Origin: Nitrospirota bacterium
Lineage (GTDB): Bacteria; Nitrospirota; Thermodesulfovibrionia; Thermodesulfovibrionales; JdFR-88
Direction of reading: 5' to 3'
Assembly: GCA_021819985.1 (NCBI GenBank)
Contig: JAKAEG010000050.1
Location: 1-13,063, forward strand
DNA length: 13,063 bases
Below are positions 6,942-13,063 of the stretch, in pieces. Positions within the stretch are counted from its first letter, which is position 1. Each line of letters begins with the position of its first letter. The translations under genes and the position numbers were made by a program. Under the pieces are notes generated by a model. The model was not told where the DNA came from, searched no databases, and saw nothing but the letters and a program-made list of their open reading frames with translations.

Positions 6942-8273
6942 ATGATAGATTTAGCCCCTTATATTAACGCTGTAAAGGAAACGGAACCGCTCCAGGTTTA
7001 CGGAAAGGTTTCCGAGATAACGGGAATTATTATAAAGGCCACCGGTATGGAAACGAGCATCGGGGAGTCCTGCCTTATTTATGCCGGTGAAAACACGATC
7101 GATGCCGAAGTCGTTGGTTTCAGGGAAGGGCAGGTCCTGCTTATGGCCACCGGAGAACTCTCCGGCATAAGGCCCGGAAGCCGTGTCCGCCTGATGGGCA
7201 AAAATGTATCGGTGAAGGCCGGCCCCGGGCTTAAAGGCCGGGTCATTAACGACAGGTGCATTCCGATTGACGGAAAGGGCCCCATAAACGGAGTGGACTA
7301 TCCCCTGACATCACCCACCCCGAACCCGATGGGCCGAAAGCGGATCAAAGACCCATTGGATCTGGGTATCAGGGCCATCGACGGGCTCCTTACATGCGGC
7401 AAGGGCCAGCGCATAGGCATAATGGCCGGCTCCGGTGTTGGGAAAAGCGTCCTTCTGGGCATGATAGCCAGGTACACCGAGGCCACGGTGAACGTGATCG
7501 CCCTTATCGGGGAGCGCGGAAGAGAGGTGCGTGAGTTCATCGAAAAAGACCTTGGCGAAGAGGGGATCAAAAAATCCATTGTTGTAGTATCCACAGCCGA
7601 AAACCCTCCGCTTGCAAAGATCAGGGCAGCGCTTGCCGCCACCGCGATCGCTGAATATTTCCGGGACCAGGGGGAAAACGTCCTTCTGCTTATGGATTCG
7701 CTCACGCGGGTGGCCATGGCCCAAAGGGAGATCGGGCTTGCCATAGGGGAGCCTCCGACCACAAAAGGATACACGCCGTCGGTTTTCGCTCTGCTGCCTA
7801 AAATCCTCGAGCGGGCCGGAACGGGGGAGGGGCAGGGCAGCATTACGGGTATTTATACGGTCCTTGCCGAAGGCGACGACATGCAAGACCCAATTACAGA
7901 TGCGGCAAGGGCCATCCTGGACGGCCACATAGTTTTGTCCAGAAGTCTTGCCATGGAAAACCATTATCCATCGATCGATGTGCTCCAGAGCATAAGCAGG
8001 TTGATGAACGACGTAGTCGATGACAAGCACAGGCAATACGCCTCGAAGTTCATGGAGACCCTTTCCACTTATAAAAAAATGGAGGACATGATAAACCTTG
8101 GGGCCTACAAGACCGGATCGAACCCGAAAGTGGACTACGCAATCGGTATAATAGACAAACTGAAGGATTATTTGAGGCAGGACATGCAGGAGAGGCGGGA
8201 CATGGCTGACAGCATCCAGGGCCTCTATTACATTTTCGGCGAGAACGGTCTGACAGGTAAGGAAAAAATTTAA
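6942..8273 (+). CDS. fliI: Flagellum-specific export ATPase FliI
   Basis: FliI is the hexameric ATPase at the base of the flagellar type III export gate, homologous to the F1 beta subunit. The 443-residue protein shows a beta-barrel N-terminal domain about 1-95, the family signature VDYPLTSPTPNPMGRKRI (118-135), Walker A GSGVGKS (163-169), the catalytic-Glu region GERGREVREF (190-199), Walker B LLLMDSLTR (248-256) with D252, and the PPTTKGYTPSVFALLPKILE segment (271-290) typical of type III ATPases. Length is normal and no motif is missing. The ribosome site is poor: GGAAG at 6935-6939 is only two bases from the ATG. The 76-base gap before it holds the REP-like element. Confidence 0.98.
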   Translation: MIDLAPYINAVKETEPLQVYGKVSEITGIIIKATGMETSIGESCLIYAGENTIDAEVVGFREGQVLLMATGELSGIRPGSRVRLMGKNVSVKAGPGLKGRVINDRCIPIDGKGPINGVDYPLTSPTPNPMGRKRIKDPLDLGIRAIDGLLTCGKGQRIGIMAGSGVGKSVLLGMIARYTEATVNVIALIGERGREVREFIEKDLGEEGIKKSIVVVSTAENPPLAKIRAALAATAIAEYFRDQGENVLLLMDSLTRVAMAQREIGLAIGEPPTTKGYTPSVFALLPKILERAGTGEGQGSITGIYTVLAEGDDMQDPITDAARAILDGHIVLSRSLAMENHYPSIDVLQSISRLMNDVVDDKHRQYASKFMETLSTYKKMEDMINLGAYKTGSNPKVDYAIGIIDKLKDYLRQDMQERRDMADSIQGLYYIFGENGLTGKEKI

Positions 8274-8308
8274 TTTTTTTTTAAAATGTTTTTTCCCGGG
8301 AGGCGGAA

Positions 8309-8752
8309 ATGACGAGCAAGAATATTTCCAGGATAGTTGAGTTGAAGACAATGGTGAAAGAGCAGATGTCCGTTGAGATGATGCACGCAAAAGAAAAACT
8401 TGCCTGGGAAACCGCGAAGCTTGACGGCTTGAAACTGGAACTGGCCGGCAACATGGAGGCCATGGACCAGATGCAGTCCCTTGAGGCAGTGGATACGGAC
8501 AAGCTTGAACTCCTTGGCAATTACATGATATACCTGGACAAGCGCATGAAGGAGCAGGAGAAAAAGATAGCCGGGATACAAAAGGAAGTTGACGCCAAGC
8601 AAAGCGAGCTTCGGAACGCTTACAGGGAAGAACGCGTTTTTGAAATCCTTCGCTCCAAAATGTCCATGGAAGAGCAGAGAGAGCGGCAGGCGCTTGAGCA
8701 GAAAGAGATGGATTTCAACGCCATTAAAACAAGGAAAACGCAGGGCCGGTGA
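8309..8752 (+). CDS. fliJ: Flagellar export chaperone/stalk protein FliJ
   Basis: FliJ is a small coiled-coil protein that acts as the central stalk of the FliI hexamer and escorts export chaperones. The 147-residue product is almost wholly helical and charged (about 10-137, rich in K, E, Q and M), with no signal peptide or membrane segment, and has the C-terminal FliJ-like stretch LRSKMSMEEQRERQALEQKE ending in a basic tail. Length matches the family (about 145). Sequence conservation in FliJ is low, so the call rests on fold character and position directly after fliI. GGGAGG at 8298-8303 precedes the ATG. The stop overlaps a GTG that could start the next gene. Confidence 0.88.
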   Translation: MTSKNISRIVELKTMVKEQMSVEMMHAKEKLAWETAKLDGLKLELAGNMEAMDQMQSLEAVDTDKLELLGNYMIYLDKRMKEQEKKIAGIQKEVDAKQSELRNAYREERVFEILRSKMSMEEQRERQALEQKEMDFNAIKTRKTQGR

Positions 8753-9225
8753 AAATGAAAAAATTATACGCTTTGATTGCAGCCCTTGCCATATCTTCCC
8801 CGTTTATCGCCGGCGCGGCGCCGCAAAAATATGTGATCACGCTCCCGTCTACGGATGAAAGGTCGATCCAGGGAAAGCAGGAAGCGCTAAAGGTGGAAAC
8901 CGAAAGGCTTACGGCGCTTAAAAAAGATGTCGACCAGAGGATAGCCAAATACCAGGACCTGCTGGCCCAGGTGCAGGAGGCCCTCAAGCAGTTCAATTCA
9001 ATTTCCGGTCAGGCGGCAGCCAGGCTCATCAAGGTGTACGAAACCATGCCTGCTGAAAATACCGCCCAGACATTGGCCGGTCTCGACGATGCCACTGCCG
9101 TAAATGTGATTCTTATGCTGAAGCCCAGAAAAGCCGCGGCCGTAATGGCCGCCATGCCCCATGAAAAAGCGGTTGCCATCTCAAGCAGAATTCTTTCGCT
9201 TGGGAAAAAAATTCCTAGCAGGTAA
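8749..9225 (+). CDS. MotE-like periplasmic flagellar protein (MgtE intracellular N-domain-like)
   Basis: This 158-residue protein has an N-terminal signal peptide or membrane anchor (KKLYALIAALAISSPFIAGA, likely cut before APQKY), a coiled coil about 38-85, and a C-terminal MgtE_N-like helical domain about 88-150 (ARLIKVYETMPAENTAQTLA, then LDDATAVNVILMLKPRKAA and AAVMAAMPHEKAVAIS). This layout defines the MotE-type family, first described as a chaperone for the periplasmic motility protein MotC in Sinorhizobium and often found next to fliJ in other phyla. Here no motC is in the window, so the partner is unknown. The GTG at 8749 overlaps the fliJ stop (GTGA). ATG 8755 is an equally good start and gives MKKLY. 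Family assignment firm, function inferred. Confidence 0.85.
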   Translation: MKMKKLYALIAALAISSPFIAGAAPQKYVITLPSTDERSIQGKQEALKVETERLTALKKDVDQRIAKYQDLLAQVQEALKQFNSISGQAAARLIKVYETMPAENTAQTLAGLDDATAVNVILMLKPRKAAAVMAAMPHEKAVAISSRILSLGKKIPSR

Positions 9226-9383
9226 ATCTTTCATCCCTTCCGTAACCAGAAGTTTTTTTCACGCATCTTTTTTGTAATCCAGCCAAATCCTTTTATTCCC
9301 TTAAAAATCAATAGCTTTAAATTGAAAATTGTTTTATTTTTAAAATTCCTGACGGCTGGCATGCTTATTGTTTATGTGCTTGC
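9226..9383 (+). promoter_or_regulatory. AT-rich fliK upstream regulatory region
   Basis: A 158-base gap divides the basal-body block from the hook block. It is strongly AT-rich with several T and A tracts and an 8-base AT inverted repeat (TTAAAAAT 9301-9308, ATTTTTAA 9336-9343). A near match to the IHF consensus (AATCAATAGCTTT, 9306-9318, one mismatch) sits about 70 bases upstream of the predicted start, where DNA bending would help an upstream-bound activator. No terminator hairpin follows motE, so readthrough from the flgB operon into fliK is likely. No small gene seen. Confidence 0.55.
9357..9372 (+). promoter_or_regulatory. Sigma-54 (-24/-12) promoter of fliK-flgD-flgE
   Basis: TGGCATG (9357-9363), four bases, then TTGTT (9368-9372) has exact sigma-54 spacing. 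GG is at -25/-24 and GT at -13/-12, so transcription should begin near 9383. It is almost the same as the flgB promoter, including T at -12. The fliK ATG at 9384 would then lie at or next to the transcript 5' end. Confidence 0.82.
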
Positions 9384-11096
9384 ATGAATATGGCGAAAAT
9401 ATTATTGAATGTTGAAAATACGGATTTCCGGGCGGCCTCCGGGCAGGTCAAGCTGTCTGCGGGACATAGCGGGTCTGTGCCGCCCTCCCGCTCTTTTCCG
9501 GAAGCCCTTCATGAGGCCAGTTCATCGGTGTCCCAAGGTGATTCCTCTCACGGCCTCACAAAAACCAGCCTTTCAAAAAAAGATGGACTGGCAGCGGGGG
9601 CTTCAACCGGGACTAAAGGGGTTTTTTCATCATCAACCGGGATTAAAGCGGGCCAGAGCGAAAGTGGCAATACCGCTGCTGACGGAAACAGCGCCGGTTT
9701 ACAAACGGCAAGTCAGGCCGGTCCAAAAGCAGAAAATTCAAAAAAATCAAATAATCCTCTTAGCGATATTACAGGCATTATCGCCGGGCTGGCCGGTTCG
9801 GGTATTTTAAAAAATCAGCTGATCGATACAAACTCCGGCAAGGTCCCGGTTGAAAAGCTGGATTTGTTGCAGTCCGGTGAGGATAAAACTATCCAGGGCA
9901 TCTTAGTGGCGGATAATTCTTCGGTAAAAGGTACAACAGTTTCCGGATCTGATAAGAACGGGCAGCAAAAGGGAAAAAATGAAGGGAAATCCGTATCTCC
10001 CGCTAAAGACCAGTCTGTGGGCCAATCTGGAAATCTTTCTATCCAGCCGGGTTTTGACCTCTCCGGAATGGATAATAACACCGCTGGAATTGCGGTCTCC
10101 GCCGCCGCGGCCGCTCAATTAAATAATGGAAGCGCGGCATCGGGTAAAGGACCATTGGAGGCGGAAACGGCCACTGTAAAAAAAGGACCATCGGCCACTG
10201 AAGCCGGTCCCGCCGCAGTTAAAACAAAGGAGATCGAAGACCTGAAAGCCAAAGGATCTGATGACGTTAAAACAAAAGACCTTAAGGACCCAATCGAAAA
10301 TTCCAAGGCTGGCCTTGACGATAAAACCGGCAATAATGGGCAGAAGGAAAACAACGGTTTTGGACAAAGCGGCTACAGCGTTTCCTCAAAGCGGGACACG
10401 GGCGGGAAAAGCATGCAAACAAAAGACCCGCAGCCGGGGCAGAATGGCCTATTAAAAACCGATTCGCAGGCAGGCGGCGCGGACTCCCAGGGCGCAGCCG
10501 CAAAAGACAAATTTGTGATGGCTGCCCAGGGCGCCGGTATAAAAAACATCCAATCAGCCCCAAAGGAGGACGGCACGGCTAAGGCGGGTGCCCCCCAGGC
10601 TGGACAGGCTGGAATGCAAGCCGCCGATAAGGGCCTTGCAACCGTCTCCGGCAGCACGGCTTCCTCTGGTTCATTTACCGATCACGTGCAAACGGAAACG
10701 GTAAAGGGTGAACACCTTCAGGATGAACCGTTTGTTATTACGAAGCAGACGGACAATTCCATCGAGGTAAAGATAGAGCCCGAAGGACTTGGGAAAATGG
10801 ATATAAAACTTTTCATGGATAAAGGGCATTTGAATGCACACATACATGCATCTGAATCGATCGGAAAGGAAGTGATCGAGAGGAGTCTGGGGAGCATTAC
10901 AAGCAAACTGGCGGAAGAGGGGATCAATGTGGGCAGTTTCTCCGTTTCATTAAGGGACCGGAGAAATGGCGGTCAGCAGACATCTGAAGACGGCAACAAA
11001 AGCACGGGTAAAACAAGGGCGGCAGCACAGATCGAACAAACGGGCCCAAAGCCGGTCTCAAGCGCGGGCGGCGGCCTTTTGAGTCTATTCGCTTAA
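9384..11096 (+). CDS. fliK: Flagellar hook-length control protein FliK
   Basis: FliK is the secreted ruler that measures the hook and switches export specificity. The 570-residue product has a long disordered N-terminal and central part (about 15-445) rich in Gly, Ser, Ala, Lys and Gln, with hydrophobic islands at about 125-145 and 232-246, and a C-terminal Flg_hook domain about 449-526 (VKIEPEGLGKMDIKLFMDKG, then a helix and INVGSFSVSLRD), including the conserved PEGLG at 466-470. The last 44 residues are again disordered. Short internal duplications occur (9603-9621 with 9633-9651; 10218-10230 with 10266-10278). No Shine-Dalgarno precedes ATG 9384 or ATG 9390, and a sigma-54 promoter ends just upstream. 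Identity is secure from the C-terminal domain and the flgD-flgE context. Confidence 0.95.
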   Translation: MNMAKILLNVENTDFRAASGQVKLSAGHSGSVPPSRSFPEALHEASSSVSQGDSSHGLTKTSLSKKDGLAAGASTGTKGVFSSSTGIKAGQSESGNTAADGNSAGLQTASQAGPKAENSKKSNNPLSDITGIIAGLAGSGILKNQLIDTNSGKVPVEKLDLLQSGEDKTIQGILVADNSSVKGTTVSGSDKNGQQKGKNEGKSVSPAKDQSVGQSGNLSIQPGFDLSGMDNNTAGIAVSAAAAAQLNNGSAASGKGPLEAETATVKKGPSATEAGPAAVKTKEIEDLKAKGSDDVKTKDLKDPIENSKAGLDDKTGNNGQKENNGFGQSGYSVSSKRDTGGKSMQTKDPQPGQNGLLKTDSQAGGADSQGAAAKDKFVMAAQGAGIKNIQSAPKEDGTAKAGAPQAGQAGMQAADKGLATVSGSTASSGSFTDHVQTETVKGEHLQDEPFVITKQTDNSIEVKIEPEGLGKMDIKLFMDKGHLNAHIHASESIGKEVIERSLGSITSKLAEEGINVGSFSVSLRDRRNGGQQTSEDGNKSTGKTRAAAQIEQTGPKPVSSAGGGLLSLFA

Positions 11097-11112
11097 AGGA
11101 GGACTTTTTAGA

Positions 11113-11574
11113 ATGAGCACAGCAATTTCATCGACAACTAACGGACTGACGGGCATTATCAATCAGACTGGGCAGACAGGTCAAACGGGCCAGACAGGTT
11201 CAACGGGAAGCAGCACTCAGAGCGCCGGCGCGCTGCAAGATGAGTTTTTAAAGCTGCTGACCACACAACTCCAGAACCAGGACCCGCTCCAGCCGATGGA
11301 CAATTCCCAGTTTACTTCGCAGCTTGCCCAGTTCAGCCAGCTCGAACAGTTGAGCAACCTCAATACTTCCATGGGCAGTCTCTCAAGCAGCATCGCTGCA
11401 AGCAATAGCAATATGATGGCAAGCAATCTGATAGGCAAGTACGTAACCACCTCCGGCGGGGACACTTCGCAAGTAACGGGGGTATCTTTCCAGAACAACC
11501 AGGCAAGCCTTGTGCTGTCTGACAATACAACTGTTTCCATGAGCGATGTCACGGAAATAAAGAACGGCCAATAA
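11113..11574 (+). CDS. flgD: Hook assembly (capping) protein FlgD, short form
   Basis: FlgD forms the cap under which FlgE subunits polymerise and is later replaced. The 153-residue protein has a Q/T/G-rich leader with four QTG triplets and one STG (18-32), the FlgD N-domain signature DEFLKLLTTQLQNQDPLQPM (43-62) with QFTSQLAQFSQLEQL (66-80), and a short beta-rich tail (IGKYVTTS, then VTGVSFQNN and VTEIKNG). It lacks the full Tudor/FnIII-like C-terminal domains of enterobacterial FlgD (about 230 residues) but matches the short forms such as that of Bacillus subtilis (about 140). It looks complete, not truncated: it has its own stop and the next gene is coupled. AAAGGAGG at 11095-11102 overlaps the fliK stop. 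Confidence 0.94.
   Translation: MSTAISSTTNGLTGIINQTGQTGQTGQTGSTGSSTQSAGALQDEFLKLLTTQLQNQDPLQPMDNSQFTSQLAQFSQLEQLSNLNTSMGSLSSSIAASNSNMMASNLIGKYVTTSGGDTSQVTGVSFQNNQASLVLSDNTTVSMSDVTEIKNGQ
11164..11208 (+). repeat. Tandem 9-base repeat encoding QTG triplets in flgD
   Basis: Five consecutive 9-base units encode QTG, QTG, QTG, QTG and STG. The better repeat has an 18-base period: 11173-11190 and 11191-11208 differ at about two positions. It lies in the disordered FlgD leader, upstream of the conserved domain, so copy-number change would keep the frame. Confidence 0.85.
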
Positions 11575-11588
11575 AGGAGGACTTATAA

Positions 11589-12881
11589 ATGATCTCTTCA
11601 ATGTACACAGCCGTAAGCGGACTTAATGCGGAAGACACGCAGCTTTCAGTCATCGGCAACAATATAGCGAACCAGAACACAGTGGGGTTCAAAAACTCAA
11701 GAGCCCTTTTTGGAGACGTCCTGTCCTCCGAAATGGCCGGTATGCAGGTCGGCAGCGGTGTAAGGGTGGATGATATTACGTCCCAGTTCACTCAGGGCTC
11801 ACTGGAGACGACCTCCAATGCCCTGGATATGGCCATTGAGGGCAACGGGTTTTTTGTCGTCAACGGCTCAAGCGGCGAGCGTTTTACCAGGGCCGGCCAG
11901 TTCTCGATGGACAAAAGCGGCAACATCGTTGATCCCCAGGGAGATGTGCTCCAGGGTTACCAGGCTGATGCAAACGGCAACATCACCGGCACTACCGGAA
12001 ACCTGCAGCTTACAGTTTCCCAGCTTCCCCCTCAGGAGACCTCCTCTGCCAGCATGAAACTGAATCTGCAGTCGACCGCCAAGGTATACGACCCCACTAC
12101 GGCCCCTTTCAGCCTCACCGGCGGTGCAGGAGGAACGCCCACCAATTATGATTATTCCACCTCGGTAGACGCTTATGACGTTCAGGGCATCGACCATAAG
12201 GTAACAGCCTATTTCACAAATGTCGGCGCCAGCGCAGATGGCGTTAGCGGGGACACTGACTGGAAGGCGAATTACGTATACAATGACACGGCGGGCAACC
12301 CCACGATCGCAGGCACACAGACCCTGACCTTCAATTCAAGCGGCGCTTTGGTAAGCGACAACAACGATTCTCCCATTGCATTCAATTTCGCGACCTCTCA
12401 AAATATAGCGTTTGACTACGGCACCGCGATCAACGCGCCTGAGAGCGGCACCGGTCTTGACGGGACTACGCAGTTCGCTTCCGATTTTGCCGTCGAAAAC
12501 GTGACCCAGAACGGCAGCCCGGCGGGCACGCTGGAGAATTACGGTATCGATAAGAACGGTGTTATTACAGGCACGTTCACAAACGGCCAGCAGAAAACCC
12601 TTGGGCAGATCGTGCTTGCCAATTTTGACTCTCCCACCAGCCTTCAGCAGCTCGATGGCAACCTGTATACCCAGACCGTGGATTCGGGGCAGGCCCTTAT
12701 CGGAAAGCCGCAGACCGCCGGATTGGGCAGCGTAAATTCCGGAAGCCTCGAGGAAAGCAATGTCGATCTATCGGACCAGTTCGTAAAAATGATCGCGGCG
12801 CAAAGCGGATATGAGGCGAATTCCAAGATGATAACAACCATGGACCAGCTGATGCAGACCCTCGTTAACATGAAGCAGTAG
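11589..12881 (+). CDS. flgE: Flagellar hook protein FlgE
   Basis: FlgE is the hook subunit, the universal joint between rod and filament. The 430-residue product has the N-terminal D0/D1 signature MYTAVSGLNAEDTQLSVIGN with NIANQNTVGFKNSRALF (to about 41), the DMAIEGNGFFVVNG and FTRAGQFSMDKSGNIVDPQG motifs (about 80-117) common to FlgE/F/G, a central FlgE D2-type beta domain (about 150-330, GTPTNYDYSTSVDAYDVQG) and the C-terminal D0 helices (EESNVDLSDQFVKMIAAQSG, then YEANSKMITTMDQLMQTLVN, about 388-427). Length fits the 400-440 class. AAAGGAGG (11573-11580) overlaps the flgD stop. A strong terminator follows, so this is the last gene of the unit. Confidence 0.98.
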   Translation: MISSMYTAVSGLNAEDTQLSVIGNNIANQNTVGFKNSRALFGDVLSSEMAGMQVGSGVRVDDITSQFTQGSLETTSNALDMAIEGNGFFVVNGSSGERFTRAGQFSMDKSGNIVDPQGDVLQGYQADANGNITGTTGNLQLTVSQLPPQETSSASMKLNLQSTAKVYDPTTAPFSLTGGAGGTPTNYDYSTSVDAYDVQGIDHKVTAYFTNVGASADGVSGDTDWKANYVYNDTAGNPTIAGTQTLTFNSSGALVSDNNDSPIAFNFATSQNIAFDYGTAINAPESGTGLDGTTQFASDFAVENVTQNGSPAGTLENYGIDKNGVITGTFTNGQQKTLGQIVLANFDSPTSLQQLDGNLYTQTVDSGQALIGKPQTAGLGSVNSGSLEESNVDLSDQFVKMIAAQSGYEANSKMITTMDQLMQTLVNMKQ

Positions 12882-12918
12882 ACGCTTTAACCAAAACAGG
12901 AAATTTTTTTCCATTACC

Positions 12919-12963
12919 GGGGCGGCTCTAATTAAATCAAACCAGGGCCGCCCCTCCTTTTTT
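12919..12963 (+). terminator. Rho-independent terminator after flgE
   Basis: GGGGCGGCTCT (12919-12929) pairs with AGGGCCGCCCC (12944-12954) in an 11-base-pair stem with one G-U pair and a 14-base loop, followed by TCCTTTTTT (12955-12963). The GC-rich stem with a T tract is a classic intrinsic terminator, placed 38 bases after the flgE stop. It is the only strong terminator in the window. Confidence 0.93.
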
Positions 12964-13063
12964 GCCGTATTCCTCTCGTTCGTCATTCCCGCATGTCTTA
13001 AGCGCCCGATTTTATCCGTAAAAAGATCAAGTCTGGCCAGCGACGTTGCCTTTGATTTTAAAA
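12964..13063. other. Intergenic region downstream of flgE terminator
   Basis: Beyond the terminator no open reading frame, RNA gene or promoter could be supported up to the right edge. The stretch contains the decayed palindrome at 12981-13005. Confidence 0.6.
12981..13005. repeat. Decayed dispersed palindromic repeat (partial)
   Basis: CGTCATTCCCGC followed by ATGTCTTAAGCG looks like the left arm and loop of the common intergenic palindrome whose right arm would read GCGGGAATGACG or GCGGGAATCC. Here the right arm breaks off after AAGCG, continuing CCCGATTT. Its outer TCATTCC end is the complement of the GGAATGA end of the fliH-fliI element. Family membership is from memory; no search was made. 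Confidence 0.45.

Noticed and set aside
8261..8290. A6...T9 tract after fliI as a terminator
   Set aside because: Only an A-T stem is possible with no GC-rich core, and fliJ follows closely with a good ribosome site; more likely an intercistronic AT tract.
7311..8390. Long reverse-strand reading frame of about 359 codons opposite fliI
   Set aside because: It lies wholly over a fully conserved fliI with all motifs in place, shows no recognisable domain, and is the usual antisense artefact of GC-rich codon use.
11113..11574. flgD as a truncated pseudogene
   Set aside because: The short length matches complete short FlgD proteins; the signature, stop codon and coupling to flgE are intact.
1..13063. 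CRISPR array, tRNA, rRNA, insertion sequence or transposase
   Set aside because: No regularly spaced repeats, tRNA-like cloverleaf, rRNA segments or transposase motifs were seen on either strand.

Overview
The window is a compact flagellar gene cluster from a Gram-negative bacterium, with every gene on the + strand. It starts with the regulatory pair of a class II flagellar cascade: a PAS-type sensor histidine kinase (5' end outside the window) and a NtrC-like sigma-54 activator, resembling FlrB/FlrC, FleS/FleR and FlgS/FlgR. Then come rod, export, MS-ring and C-ring genes (flgB, flgC, fliE, fliF, fliG, fliH, fliI, fliJ, motE-like), and finally a hook block (fliK, flgD, flgE) closed by a strong intrinsic terminator. 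Sigma-54 control, FliF/FliG/FliH of ordinary length and dispersed palindromes of the GGAATGAC type suggest a Desulfobacterota, Nitrospirota or related lineage. This placement is inference; no phylogenetic marker is present.

Layout. Bases 1-2408 hold the kinase and activator, which share one reading frame and are separated by a single stop codon. Bases 2409-2576 are the only gap before flgB and carry a sigma-54 promoter at 2526-2541. Bases 2577-9225 form one tightly packed block, flgB to motE, with gaps from -35 to +76 bases; the longest gap (fliH-fliI) holds a REP-like palindrome. Bases 9226-9383 are AT-rich and carry a second sigma-54 promoter (9357-9372) that ends almost on the fliK start codon. 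Bases 9384-12881 are fliK-flgD-flgE. Bases 12882-13063 hold the terminator and a decayed palindromic repeat, with no gene.

How it works together (family knowledge plus inference). The kinase phosphorylates the activator, which drives sigma-54 RNA polymerase at the flgB and fliK promoters. FliF and FliE with FlgB/FlgC build the MS ring and proximal rod. FliG is the rotor torque ring. FliH/FliI/FliJ energise the export gate. The MotE-like protein probably helps stator or export proteins in the periplasm. FlgD caps the growing hook made of FlgE, and FliK measures hook length.

The gene set itself is conventional and I see no wholly new system. The points worth a second look are regulatory: two near-identical sigma-54 promoters with the same unusual -12 element, a probably leaderless fliK mRNA, a kinase/activator pair in one frame split by one stop in a homopolymer-rich stretch, and a two-hairpin element between fliH and fliI.
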